Below, piece by piece: positions 9,001 to 17,038 of a DNA stretch of 64,000 bases. Under the pieces are notes generated by a model. That model saw nothing but the letters and a program-made list of their open reading frames with translations. It was not told the origin of the DNA and ran no database searches. Position 1 is the stretch's first letter. Every line of letters starts with the position of its first letter. Source of the stretch: Chitinophagaceae bacterium DXS (GTDB taxonomy: Bacteria; Bacteroidota; Bacteroidia; Chitinophagales; Chitinophagaceae); the NCBI GenBank assembly GCA_030345135.1, contig CP128386.1, positions 1,509,244 to 1,573,243 of the forward strand, given 5' to 3'. The translations under genes were made by a program, and so were the position numbers.

Positions 9001-9262
9001 CACCAGCGATCCGATAAATACCATTGCCAACGATTTTTATGTTTATGATGCGTCCTATATAAAGTTGAAGAATCTGCAGTTCGGCTATACGCTTCCCGCT
9101 GCATTGATTAGAAAAGCATACATGAGTAATGTTCGTGCTTACATATCTGCTGAAAACCTTTTAATCATCACATCATATCCCGGTATGGATCCGGAGATTG
9201 GCGCGGATGTAAATTATCCGACAATGAAACAGTTTGCATTTGGCCTTAATGTAACATTCTGA
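6008..9262 (+). CDS. SusC/RagA-family TonB-linked outer membrane transporter
   Basis: Outer-membrane half of a SusCD glycan importer, 1084 residues. The signal peptide is residues 1-25 (ending CIAMAQ), the carboxypeptidase-regulatory-like domain about 27-100, and the TonB-box-like DVVVVGYATQKK 106-117. The plug domain follows, then a large 22-stranded barrel ending FAFGLNVTF with a terminal aromatic residue, as required for barrel insertion. There is no N-terminal STN extension, which fits control by LacI rather than by sigma/anti-sigma signalling. It is followed after 19 nt by its SusD partner. The substrate is probably the polysaccharide cut by the lyase encoded third in the operon. Confidence 0.95.
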   Translation: MKQQSFLKKVLLTAFSACICCIAMAQSISGKVIDQNNTPLAGASVEVKNTTRGTATDEHGEFTINASHGNILVFSLIGYKTRHIAVTQDNIVVKLEHATIDSSLSDVVVVGYATQKKVNMTGSVAQITSKQIENRPTTNISSSLAGLAPGVSVYQGSGKPGSDGATIRIRGTGTLPRSDQTIPSSPLIIVDGIISTMDAVNPNDVASISILRDAASAAIYGSQGANGVVLITTKKGNKNKTTVTYNGLFSIAQPSNIIRPVTDYIRNMKLINEGYINLGQSPVFPESVMQTWTDAAKDPYGKTESGYPNYVVYPNTDWVSTIFEKNVVQNHNISVSGGNDKVTYLLSGGYLNNQGIMRHTGAERYQLRANVESKITDFLSIGTQTYGLMQSLGKANTDNAFNFLRATTPGLYPYYDGFYGLPSATQESLNANNILTYLDGTGGSDLTTRFNTTWYGILKLANGLTLEPRFNYQNKTQEIKSYPNVLYRRNFASTVPPDMSINTSTMTTQNNFNKEYSTTLEAVLRYTTQIGDHAIGALAGYNQYYYDYYFTNTSKKGLIDPTITTPASASVPETIDGNENDRSTVSWFGRVTYNYKQRYLFEVNLRRDASSRFGSNYRWGTFPSLSAGWRISEENFFERFKESISNLKLRASWGKLGSSNLGDYDWQALYSKVNYSFNNLVWPALAQTKIPNPNLRWEASTLTDIALEAAFLKSRLNVEIGYYNKLTTNILTVPTISMTMGTKTAPTANTASLLNRGVEAMINWRDKAGQVSYSIGGNFSYNYNTIKSYLGPLVEGWTTDATGKQVYTSNIGSVYNNGAVEGHMINELLVQQLYRGSGSHKNSDGSVNANGGPGDGMIRTPDDLQWVKDMMAAGYKFQPSNTIGKGQLYYGDFIYADNNKDSTYGNSYDRKWLGKSATPKFNFGLNLSASWKGFDLSMLWAGSAGMSYRWNTQGFNSSIVQNGYSVSDFAANNHYYYNDANPNDPANNISGKYPRLKNTSDPINTIANDFYVYDASYIKLKNLQFGYTLPAALIRKAYMSNVRAYISAENLLIITSYPGMDPEIGADVNYPTMKQFAFGLNVTF

Positions 9263-9281
9263 TCACTTTAAACCTGTCACA

Positions 9282-11069
9282 ATGAGAAATACACAAACCA
9301 TAATAATCATTTTTGCTTCATTTTTTATATGCTCATCCTGTCGCAAAAACATCCTGGACACTTATCCATATAGTTCAATCAGCAGTTCCACCATGTGGAC
9401 AACAGATAATTTGACTGATCTTGGCGTCGCTGGCGTTTATAATGGATTAAGAATCGGAATAACAACCGGATCATACAGCCCTTCAGGTTATGAGTTATAC
9501 CAGATGGATGGCATTTCTGTCACGGGACAGATGCGCGGCGATGCGAAGGACGGACTGTTAAATGGAACCGCAAGCCCCGGATCTGACATATTTGCCAATT
9601 TATTCAGAGCAATGTACGAAGGAATACAACGGGCCAATGATGCCATTTACAGCATACCTGCCAAATCCCCTTCAGAAAGCGTTAAAAAAGCACGCTATAT
9701 AGCCGAATGCAAGTTCCTGCGTGCATACTATTATTTCCGGTTGAACCAACTATACAAGGGAGTTCCTGTTTACCTTGAGCCAATTACCGCTGATCAGGCA
9801 ACCAAAGGCAGGGAAACAGAAGAAAAAGTATGGGAAGTAGTTTTGACCGATTTGAATGATTGCATTAATGAAACCAATCTGCCGCAGAAATATGCGGCAA
9901 AAGATGCAAAATACGGACACATTACCAAAGGTGCAGCATATGCACTTCGCGGTAAGGTATATATGTACCAGCATAAATGGGATGCTGCAATTGCCGACTT
10001 TGAAAAAGTGAAGGATTGTGGTTATGCGCTGTTTGCGGGAAGCTATAAAACTTTATTCAAAGAGGCCAATGAGCAGTCCGACGAAATGATTTTCTCCATA
10101 CAAAACATGGCACAGGCCGATTACGGTGGCAATATGCAGCTTTTCCTTGGATCAAGAGCCTCGTTTGGTTCTTGCTGGGATGTGTATTTACCCTCACCAC
10201 ACCTCGTAGATTTGTATGAAAAACCCGATGGCAGCAAGTTCAATTGGGACGATATTATTCCTGGTTTTAACGCAATGCCGGCCAGCAAAAGGGAAGTATA
10301 TTTTTTCCGTGACAACCTTACACAAAAAGAAATTGATGACGCTATTAAAAAGGGTCTGGATATGTCGCAATACATTCCCGGTGGCAACGAGGCACGGATC
10401 AAAAAAGCCTATGAGAACAGGGATCCACGCCTGAGTGCGACAGTTATCACTCCTTACTCAAGTTATCTTGGAACACCGCTCGCAGGAACAGACCAGAATT
10501 ATACCATGCGCTGGCCATTTCGCGATGCCAACCTGCCAGTGCAGGATTTACGCACGGATTGGAGTTCCTTTTTTGTATATCTGTACAGGAAGTTTGTTGG
10601 TGAAGGTTCGAATGAAGTGCTTGTCCGCGATCAAACACCCATCGACATACCGGTGATCCGTTATGCAGATGTCCTGTTGATGTGGGCCGAAGCTCTGAAT
10701 GAAAAAAGCAATGTACCTGCAGCTATCGAGTTGGTGAATGCAGTAAGAAGCCGCGCAGGAATTGCGCTACTACAAACAGGCAACGCTAATTTGCCAACTT
10801 TTGTCAGCGGACAGGCCGATATGCGCGAAAGAATACGGAACGAACGAAGAGTTGAATTCGCCTGCGAAGGCATCGATTACTTTGACGAACTGCGATGGGG
10901 AACTTTAAAAGAAAAAGTGTTCGCAAACGGCAATGGAGTTTTGCGCGTGTGGGGTGAAAATATAACTACCTACAAATATCCGGGCGATTACATTACTACC
11001 TGGCCCATCCCAAGAGCAGAAGTGCAACGGAACAGCAATATTACCCCAACTCCGGGTTGGCCTTATTAA
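9282..11069 (+). CDS. SusD/RagB-family substrate-binding lipoprotein
   Basis: Cell-surface lipoprotein that forms the lid of the preceding SusC transporter and captures oligosaccharides. It has 595 residues. The lipoprotein signal ends at Cys20 in the lipobox-like ICSSC. The SusD fold is shown by the helical TPR-like region (ARYIAECKFLRAYYYFRLNQ), the late RIRNERRVEFACEGIDYFDELRW block, and the C-terminal WPIPRAEVQRNSNITPTPGW, all diagnostic for the family. It starts 19 nt after the SusC stop codon, and the lyase gene follows after about 60 nt, so one transcript is likely. Confidence 0.95.
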   Translation: MRNTQTIIIIFASFFICSSCRKNILDTYPYSSISSSTMWTTDNLTDLGVAGVYNGLRIGITTGSYSPSGYELYQMDGISVTGQMRGDAKDGLLNGTASPGSDIFANLFRAMYEGIQRANDAIYSIPAKSPSESVKKARYIAECKFLRAYYYFRLNQLYKGVPVYLEPITADQATKGRETEEKVWEVVLTDLNDCINETNLPQKYAAKDAKYGHITKGAAYALRGKVYMYQHKWDAAIADFEKVKDCGYALFAGSYKTLFKEANEQSDEMIFSIQNMAQADYGGNMQLFLGSRASFGSCWDVYLPSPHLVDLYEKPDGSKFNWDDIIPGFNAMPASKREVYFFRDNLTQKEIDDAIKKGLDMSQYIPGGNEARIKKAYENRDPRLSATVITPYSSYLGTPLAGTDQNYTMRWPFRDANLPVQDLRTDWSSFFVYLYRKFVGEGSNEVLVRDQTPIDIPVIRYADVLLMWAEALNEKSNVPAAIELVNAVRSRAGIALLQTGNANLPTFVSGQADMRERIRNERRVEFACEGIDYFDELRWGTLKEKVFANGNGVLRVWGENITTYKYPGDYITTWPIPRAEVQRNSNITPTPGWPY

Positions 11070-11130
11070 AAACTCATTACTGCGGAGATTTTATTTCCTC
11101 AGTATGCTTATTTTAGTTAAAAGCCGCTAT

Positions 11131-13053
11131 ATGAAATATCTGTTTGTATTCTTAGCAATATTGATTTCAACTACAAGTATTGCATCGTATACTGAACGTA
11201 ACCTGCTGCAAAAAGAAGCCAGCGAACAGCAATTGAGATCATATATACTTCCAACGGATCAATGGGTAAAATACCCGGCATACAGCAATCGCATCGGATG
11301 GGACAGCATAACCGGCAATCTGAAAAACAAGATCATTCAGGATGGCGAAGCGTATCTGAATTATGAATGGAAGGTGGTTAAGGCGACGGACTATCTTGAA
11401 TTTGAACGCAGTGGTAGCCGCGCGGTAATGGAAACACCCTTCAACGCCAACAACACTGCGCTCGGCCGGCTTGTGTACGCCGAGCTGGCTGAAGGAAAGG
11501 GACGCTTTATGGAACAGATCATCAACGGCGTCTGGCATGCCTGTGAAATGTCGTCCTGGGTTTTATCGGCACATCTTTCTGCTCAGAAAAGCAAACGGTC
11601 CCTGCCCGATTATCATGAAGAGATCATTGACCTTGGTTCGGGGCAACTCGGATCATTGTTGTCATGGACCTGGTATTTTTTGCATGAACAAATGGACAAG
11701 ACAGATACCATTATCGCATCAAAACTGCGCAAAAATATCAGGGAACGGATATTGATTCCATACATGGCACGCAGTGACTACTGGTGGCAGGCTTTGAATT
11801 ATACACCGGGCACGCTCGTGAATAACTGGAATCCGTGGTGCAATTCGAATGTACTGATATGTTTTTTGCTACTCGAAGATAATGCTGACGCTCGCTCAGC
11901 CGCAGTCTACAAAACAATGCAAAGTGTAGATAAATTCATTAATTACGTGAACGAAGACGGCGCCTGCGAAGAAGGTCCATCTTATTGGGGACATGCAGCG
12001 GGAAAACTGTATGATTACCTCCAGATCTTATATAATGCGACCGGCGGCAGACTCAATTTATTCAGCAAACCCATGATTAAAAACATGGGAGAATATATTG
12101 CCCATAGCTATGTTGGAAATGGCTGGGTCGTAAATTTCGCCGATGCTTCTGCAAAGGGCGGTGGTGATGCAGGCTTGATATTCAGATATGGTGAAGCTGT
12201 AAACAGCAATATGATGCAACGGTTTGCCGCTTATCTACAACAAACCAATACCCTTGAAACAGGTGTGGGCATTGATTTTTTCAGAACCATCGAAAATTGG
12301 AGTTGCGCCGCAGGATTATCGAAAACCGACCCGGAATCGCCTTCTGATAAATACACGTGGTATCCGCAAACCCAATTCTGTTATATGAAGGATGAGCAGG
12401 GCTTTTTCCTGGCGGCAAAGGGAGGCTACAACAATGAGAGCCATAACCACAACGATGTGGGTACCTTTTCATTATACCTGAATACAACACCAATGTTTGT
12501 TGACGCTGGCGTAGGTACATACACGCGCCAGACATTCAGCAACGAACGATACTCGATCTGGACGATGCAAAGCAATTATCACAATCTCCCCATGATCAAC
12601 GGAAAACCTGAACAATTTGGCGCTGAATATCGTGCAAAAGATGTTCAATTTGATGAACGCCTTATGCGTTTCTCGATGGACATAAGTGGTGCGTACAACG
12701 CTGATGCTTCAGTAAAGAGCTGGAAACGGACCTATGATCTTTCCAACAATGCGCTCACCATTGAAGACGCGTTTACATTAGCCGAAGCCAAACAACCCAA
12801 CCAGGAAAACTTCCTCACATGGGCAAAACCGGATATCACCACACCCGGTACGGTAGTACTGGAAAAAGACAGGCAAAAACTGCAAATGATATACGATGCC
12901 GCATTGTTCACTCCCTCCATCGAAGAAATTCCTCAGACCGACCCGCGCCTCTCCAGCGTCTGGGGCGAGCATCTTTACCGGCTTACGCTGACGGCGAAGA
13001 AAATGCAGGTTAGTGGAAAGTACAAGTTCATTATAAGACGCGTAAGACAGTAA
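11131..13053 (+). CDS. Heparinase II/III-like polysaccharide lyase
   Basis: Predicted secreted or periplasmic lyase acting on a uronic-acid-containing polysaccharide, 640 residues. The ATG at 11131 begins a clear signal peptide (MKYLFVFLAILISTTSIAS); an ATG nine codons upstream would spoil it. An alpha/alpha-toroid region (about 50-390) is followed by the heparinase II/III-like beta domain; GGYNNESHNHNDVGTFSLY is the family's conserved histidine-rich catalytic block. It is the only carbohydrate-active enzyme of this locus, so the exact substrate (heparinoid, alginate or another uronan) is not determined. The last codons (RRVRQ, stop) lie within an octamer array. Confidence 0.87.
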   Translation: MKYLFVFLAILISTTSIASYTERNLLQKEASEQQLRSYILPTDQWVKYPAYSNRIGWDSITGNLKNKIIQDGEAYLNYEWKVVKATDYLEFERSGSRAVMETPFNANNTALGRLVYAELAEGKGRFMEQIINGVWHACEMSSWVLSAHLSAQKSKRSLPDYHEEIIDLGSGQLGSLLSWTWYFLHEQMDKTDTIIASKLRKNIRERILIPYMARSDYWWQALNYTPGTLVNNWNPWCNSNVLICFLLLEDNADARSAAVYKTMQSVDKFINYVNEDGACEEGPSYWGHAAGKLYDYLQILYNATGGRLNLFSKPMIKNMGEYIAHSYVGNGWVVNFADASAKGGGDAGLIFRYGEAVNSNMMQRFAAYLQQTNTLETGVGIDFFRTIENWSCAAGLSKTDPESPSDKYTWYPQTQFCYMKDEQGFFLAAKGGYNNESHNHNDVGTFSLYLNTTPMFVDAGVGTYTRQTFSNERYSIWTMQSNYHNLPMINGKPEQFGAEYRAKDVQFDERLMRFSMDISGAYNADASVKSWKRTYDLSNNALTIEDAFTLAEAKQPNQENFLTWAKPDITTPGTVVLEKDRQKLQMIYDAALFTPSIEEIPQTDPRLSSVWGEHLYRLTLTAKKMQVSGKYKFIIRRVRQ

Positions 13054-13072
13054 GATAGTAAGACCGTAAGAG
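13033..13072. repeat. Octamer array, GTAAGACA type, overlapping a gene end
   Basis: Units TAAGACGC, GTAAGACA, GTAAGATA, GTAAGACC, GTAAGAGT. The first two encode the C-terminal residues of the lyase and the array supplies its TAA stop. The inverted counterpart is at 13192-13303. Confidence 0.85.
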
Positions 13073-13120
13073 TGGCGCGACGATGTTATTACACACTTTG
13101 GCTGATAAAATTCTATAACA

Positions 13121-13162
13121 AAAAGAGGGGTAAAATGGCTATCATCTTACCCCTCTTTTTTA
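13121..13162 (+). terminator. Rho-independent terminator after the lyase operon
   Basis: Stem AAAAGAGGGGTAA / TTACCCCTCTTTT (13 bp) around a 13-nt loop, followed by T residues. It lies between the two oppositely oriented octamer arrays and can serve both convergent genes. Confidence 0.88.
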
Positions 13163-13191
13163 TTTCTGTTTTTCTTTACATCTTTCTTATG

Positions 13192-13303
13192 GTCTTACCT
13201 GTCTTACCTGTCTTACCCGTCTTACATGTCTTACACGTCTTACACGTCTTACACGTCTTACTGTCTTACTGTCTTACTGTCTTACTGTCTTACCGCTGTC
13301 TTC
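13192..13303. repeat. Octamer/nonamer array, GTCTTAC type, inverted partner of 13033-13072
   Basis: Twelve GTCTTAC-headed units with spacing of 8 or 9 nt. Read on the minus strand it is the same GTAAGAC word as at 13033-13072. It covers the last codons and stop of lgt (KTAVRQ, stop). Confidence 0.88.
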
Positions 13304-14565
13304 CTAAACTTCGGTGCGTAGTAATACAACACCACACCAGCAATAACAAGTAACGTTGAAATAATTTCCGCCTGCGTGGGATGGAAACCGAAAATGCTGT
13401 AGCGGGAGTTTACGCGGATCTTTTCAATGAAGAACCTTTCAACACCATTCATGATGAGATAGATAGCGAAAAGTCTTCCGGGAATGCTGATCCTTTTTCT
13501 TATCGCCCATAGCGCCCAGAACAACAACAGGCATACGATAATTTCATACAGCGGCGTTGGAAATACCGGCAGGGGAAGATGATTACAATATTCACCCCAG
13601 GTACAACCCGGAATAGGAATACCTTCACTATTCACGTTATGAGGGTATGTATAAGCTACAAACCAATCAGGTAAAAGGGAGGCTTTGAAACTAGCATGGT
13701 GAAGATTTTCTACCGGGCCATACTGTGAATAGAAGTTTGCATTTGCGGCAGCTATTTGCTTTACCTGTTCTACACTTGTTGCAGGCAATATTTTTCCGTT
13801 TGGATCACTTATATAAGCGCTGTTAACAATTCCCCAGTCGCCATCACCCGCCACCTGGCATCCGACTCTTCCCGATCCGTATGCAGCCATTAATGATGGC
13901 GCAGCGGCATCACAGATATTAATAAAGGAAATTTTATGTTTTCTGAAATACCAGTATAATGCAAGTGTGGCGCAAATTAATCCGCCGTAAAAAGTAAGGC
14001 CACTTGGAGATAGTAAATTTCCTATCGGATCCTGGACGAATCTGTCCCAGTTTTCGAAGTTGTCAAACAGCTTGGCCCCAAAAAAACCTGCGGCGGCAGC
14101 AATAATTACGACGTCACCTACCCTGTCGCTTGGCCATATTCTAACCGTTCTGGTTTCAGGCTGTTTCAGCTTAACCTTATTCTTCTCATACCATTTCAAT
14201 CCGGCGAAGAAAACACCGCACAAAATACCTGCGGGCCAACTTCCTTCTCTTGAAAAAATAAAAACCTGCGGGTTGTTCAATGCATTCTCAACCAAAAAGA
14301 CACCCAATATCTTAAAACCCAATGTAAAGCCCAGTAAGAAGTTAAGTGCCAGCTCCTGCGTACTTGCAGGCTTACCAATGGTCACCTGTGTTTCCTCATA
14401 TGTAAATATGCCCTGTGCCTGCTTTCTTCGCAACTCTTTAATAAAAAAGTACGCTGCAGCCAGGAATGACATAGCCACAAAAAAGCCAAACGAGTTTACA
14501 ATTTTTAAAGGCGGCAGACTAATTCCAAACAGCTCTTTAAACAGGTAATATAAATTGGGATACAT
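13282..14565 (-). CDS. lgt: Prolipoprotein diacylglyceryl transferase
   Basis: Inner-membrane enzyme that moves diacylglycerol from phosphatidylglycerol to the lipobox cysteine of prolipoproteins, the first step of lipoprotein maturation. It has 427 residues against about 290 in E. coli. Family blocks are seen at GLTFYGGLI (189-197), the Lgt signature region SGRVGCQVAGDGDWG (231-245), FPTPLYE (335-341) and GVERFFIEKIRVN (374-386). Extra length comes from a region at about 45-145 after the first membrane segment and an insert at about 250-325. E. coli has an essential His103 in the FHGG motif, where this protein has Tyr. The C-terminus RKTAVRQ is encoded by a repeat array. The window carries many lipoproteins that need this enzyme. 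Confidence 0.92.
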   Translation of the reverse strand: MYPNLYYLFKELFGISLPPLKIVNSFGFFVAMSFLAAAYFFIKELRRKQAQGIFTYEETQVTIGKPASTQELALNFLLGFTLGFKILGVFLVENALNNPQVFIFSREGSWPAGILCGVFFAGLKWYEKNKVKLKQPETRTVRIWPSDRVGDVVIIAAAAGFFGAKLFDNFENWDRFVQDPIGNLLSPSGLTFYGGLICATLALYWYFRKHKISFINICDAAAPSLMAAYGSGRVGCQVAGDGDWGIVNSAYISDPNGKILPATSVEQVKQIAAANANFYSQYGPVENLHHASFKASLLPDWFVAYTYPHNVNSEGIPIPGCTWGEYCNHLPLPVFPTPLYEIIVCLLLFWALWAIRKRISIPGRLFAIYLIMNGVERFFIEKIRVNSRYSIFGFHPTQAEIISTLLVIAGVVLYYYAPKFRKTAVRQ

Positions 14566-14601
14566 GTATGCTATTGATGTTGAGGTGCAATGATAGGGAA
14601 A

Positions 14602-14868
14602 AAAGCGTAAAGGATAAAGCTTAAAGCCTAAAGCTTAAAGCTTAAAACTTGTGTTGTCTTACTCATATGTAACGCGCAAATCGCCGCAATGACAAACTGG
14701 AAGAAGGAAGCTTAAAGCTCAAAGCATAAAGCTTAAAACTTAGATGCCTTACCCATTCATAATTGCGCAGATTGCCGCAATAACCACGTAAAGAAAATAT
14801 GTTAATTGGCAAATTTTGATTGCGCAGAGGCATCAGCTTTAAGCTTTAGGCTTTAAGCTCTCAGCTAG
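14602..14868. repeat. Duplicated module with GCTTAAA heptamer arrays, fold-back arrangement
   Basis: GCTTAAA-type units at about 14613-14648 and 14709-14740 are each followed by a similar tail (cttac...cat...GCGCA...GCCGCAAT), giving a roughly 100-nt duplication. A third array at 14834-14868 is inverted (AGCTTTA, GGCTTTA). The whole 267-nt stretch can fold back on itself. Confidence 0.75.
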
Positions 14869-14871
14869 TCC

Positions 14872-14904
14872 AAAAAAAGACACCTCCCCAGGAATGAGGA
14901 GGTG
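14872..14904 (-). terminator. Rho-independent terminator of the bacilliredoxin gene
   Basis: Minus-strand stem CACCTCC / GGAGGTG with a 10-nt loop, followed by TCTTTTTTT. It lies 55 nt past the stop codon at 14959. Confidence 0.88.
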
Positions 14905-14958
14905 GTATTTACTAACCCATCCATTGAACAAAGCTGCTCGCATGGATATCTTTAGCTG

Positions 14959-15372
14959 CTAACAATATTCTTCGAAAGCAGCGATTAAATTTTTTGCTAT
15001 TACCTGTGCAGGGCGTCCTTCAATCTGATGGCGCTCTACCATGTGTACCAGGCTTCCGTCTTTAAACAACGCAATTGCTGGCGAAGACGGTGGGTAAGGT
15101 AATAAGTGTTCTCTTACTTTATTTACTGCGGCAATATCAAAACCCGCAAATACTGTTGTTAATTTATCAGGACGTTTAGCGCTGTTGTGAACCGCCATCA
15201 CCACACCTGGTCTTGCAGCACCTGCAGCACATCCGCATACTGAATTGATCATAACCAAAGTAGTACCTTCTTTAGCAAGTGTATCATCAACCTCAGTTGG
15301 AGTAAGTAACTCATCAAAGCCATTGTCTGTTAATTCAGCCTTCATCGGCATCACTATTTCTGCTGGATACAT
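14959..15372 (-). CDS. BrxA/BrxB-family bacilliredoxin
   Basis: Thioredoxin-fold disulfide reductase of the YphP/YqiW family, 137 residues, full length. The characteristic CGC active site is seen in INSVCGCAAGAARPG (about 43-57). In Bacillus the family removes bacillithiol from proteins; many Bacteroidota make bacillithiol, but I cannot show it for this strain from the window. It is a single gene with its own terminator. Unusually for this genome it has a strong Shine-Dalgarno sequence, GGAGGA, 8 nt before the ATG, and a promoter -7 box TATTTTTG at 15412-15405. Confidence 0.93.
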   Translation of the reverse strand: MYPAEIVMPMKAELTDNGFDELLTPTEVDDTLAKEGTTLVMINSVCGCAAGAARPGVVMAVHNSAKRPDKLTTVFAGFDIAAVNKVREHLLPYPPSSPAIALFKDGSLVHMVERHQIEGRPAQVIAKNLIAAFEEYC

Positions 15373-15380
15373 TTTCTTCG

Positions 15381-15412
15381 TCCTCCGTTTTTCTGTTTAG
15401 AATACAAAAATA
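15381..15412 (-). promoter_or_regulatory. Promoter -7 box and strong ribosome binding site of the bacilliredoxin gene
   Basis: Minus strand: TATTTTTG (15412-15405) fits TAnnTTTG, and GGAGGA (15386-15381) precedes the ATG by 8 nt. A clear -33 TTG was not found. The Shine-Dalgarno match stands out because nearly all other genes here lack one. Confidence 0.5.
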
Positions 15413-15608
15413 GGAGAAAACTTTTAATGCTTAGCAGGTTAAAATAAAGACTTTTTGTCATCATTAATAGACAAAATAAGACATATTGTCATTTCAATTA
15501 ATAAAAACTGACGAAAATACCCCTTTAGAACCTGATTTGGCCAATGGTATACATTTTGAAAATCCACTTACATCGATCTACGATTAAAAAATTTAAAAAC
15601 AAATAACT

Positions 15609-16031
15609 ATGACACTCGTAAAACGTAACTACAGAACTTTTGACAACTTGTTTGATGAGTTATTCAACAACATTCCCGCTGCATGGGGCAAAGAAGCAGG
15701 TTGGAACGTTCCTCCGGTAAACATTCATGAAACAGAAGATGCGTACCATTTGGAACTGGTTGCTCCGGGTCTTGCAAAAGAAGATTTTAAGGTTAACCTT
15801 GAAAAAGGTTTATTAACCATCAGTTTTGAAAAGAAAAACGAAACTGAAAACAAAGAATACAAAACACATCGTCGTGAATTCTCGGCAACAAGCTTTAAAC
15901 GCAGCTTTACAGTTGATGATAAAGTAAACGCAGAAGGTATTCAGGCGAAATACGACAACGGTGTGCTGAAACTTTTCTTACCTAAGAAGGAAGAAGTAAA
16001 AGCATTGCCTAAAGAAATAACTATACAATAA
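15609..16031 (+). CDS. Small heat shock protein, Hsp20/alpha-crystallin family
   Basis: ATP-independent holdase chaperone of the cytoplasm, 140 residues. The alpha-crystallin domain spans about residues 32-130, with the typical EDAYHLELVAPGLAKEDFKV and the late YDNGVLKLFLPKKEE block. The C-terminal tail LPKEITIQ contains the I-x-I motif used for oligomer assembly. It is a single gene between a 236-nt upstream spacer, with several TGTC/GACA words around 15456-15500 that could be operator half-sites, and a strong terminator. Confidence 0.95.
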   Translation: MTLVKRNYRTFDNLFDELFNNIPAAWGKEAGWNVPPVNIHETEDAYHLELVAPGLAKEDFKVNLEKGLLTISFEKKNETENKEYKTHRREFSATSFKRSFTVDDKVNAEGIQAKYDNGVLKLFLPKKEEVKALPKEITIQ

Positions 16032-16062
16032 TTTTCATAAGCAGTTGGTTTTGGTTTAGAGC

Positions 16063-16092
16063 GTCCCGCATATCAATGCGGGACTTTTTTTT
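16063..16092 (+). terminator. Rho-independent terminator of the Hsp20 gene
   Basis: Perfect stem GTCCCGCA / TGCGGGAC with a 6-nt loop, followed by eight T residues, 32 nt after the stop codon. Confidence 0.93.
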
Positions 16093-16150
16093 ATAGTGAT
16101 TATCATCTAGACAATTTAATTTGTATCATGCACTCAAAACACAATCATTT

Positions 16151-17035
16151 ATGTGTTACTCCATCAATAAAAAGCTGTTGAATTTTCTGGTCACCGGCAT
16201 CACCTCATTACTTTTTTACACAGCATCATCCGCTCAAACGACAACATACTCATCTTTATTGTGGGAAGTAAGTGGCAACGGTTTGCAACAACCCTCCTAC
16301 TTATACGGCACATTCCACCTTGTATGCCCGGATGACCTTGTTATTTCCCCTGTGATCTCCGGAAAAATACAATCATCAAAAAAACTTTTTCTTGAAATGG
16401 ATATGGATGATCCATCTGTCATGATAAAAGTTCAGCAGGGAATGATGCTGACGGATTCTTCATGGAAAGATCTTCTTTCTGAAAAAGAATACAACGCATT
16501 GGCCGACAGCTTTCAGAAGATCACACAAATGCCAATTGGAATGATGACGCGCATAAAGCCGTTCGCGTTAGTATCCATCATCACAATGGGAATTATGAAA
16601 TGCCCGATGGCGAGCTGGGACCTTGCACTTGCACAAAAAGCCAAGGACAACAACATCGAGATCAAAGGACTTGAATCTCCCGAACGCGAACTGGAAGCAA
16701 TCAATATGATCAGCCTGAAGGATCAGACGGACATGCTTAAAGACATGCTGCTTAATGCAGATTCCTGCAAAAAGGCTATGGACAAAATGATGGATATGTA
16801 TAAGCGCAGGGATCTCAAAGGCTTGACTGAAGAAATTAAGAATGACAAAAGTTTTGGCATGCTGGAAGATGAACTGCTGGATAAACGAAATGCGGAATGG
16901 GCACCTGTTATTGAGAAACAAATAACTACCGAACCAACATTCTTTGCATTTGGAGCAGGACACCTGGTGGGCGATTCAGGCATTATAAGCCTGCTGAAGA
17001 AAAGGGGATATACCGTTAAGCCGGTGAAGTATTAG
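16151..17035 (+). CDS. TraB/GumN-family protein
   Basis: Exported protein of 294 residues of the TraB/GumN (Tiki-like) superfamily, whose characterised animal members are metalloproteases; bacterial roles are mostly unknown. The ATG at 16151 starts a signal peptide (NFLVTGITSLLFYTASSAQ). An upstream TTG at 16121 is less likely. The domain begins LLWEVSGNGLQQPSYLYGTFH; the GTFH motif is the conserved first metal-binding block. The conserved late block FFAFGAGHLVGDSGIISLL follows near the C-terminus, with the expected GAGH. It is a single gene, and the repeat region starts at its stop codon. Confidence 0.88.
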   Translation: MCYSINKKLLNFLVTGITSLLFYTASSAQTTTYSSLLWEVSGNGLQQPSYLYGTFHLVCPDDLVISPVISGKIQSSKKLFLEMDMDDPSVMIKVQQGMMLTDSSWKDLLSEKEYNALADSFQKITQMPIGMMTRIKPFALVSIITMGIMKCPMASWDLALAQKAKDNNIEIKGLESPERELEAINMISLKDQTDMLKDMLLNADSCKKAMDKMMDMYKRRDLKGLTEEIKNDKSFGMLEDELLDKRNAEWAPVIEKQITTEPTFFAFGAGHLVGDSGIISLLKKRGYTVKPVKY

Positions 17036-17038
17036 CTT

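Noticed and set aside
13072..13353. 93-residue open frame rich in VLPVLHVLHVL
   Set aside because: It is the translation of the GTCTTAC repeat array with no gene signals; low-complexity by-product overlapping the lgt end.
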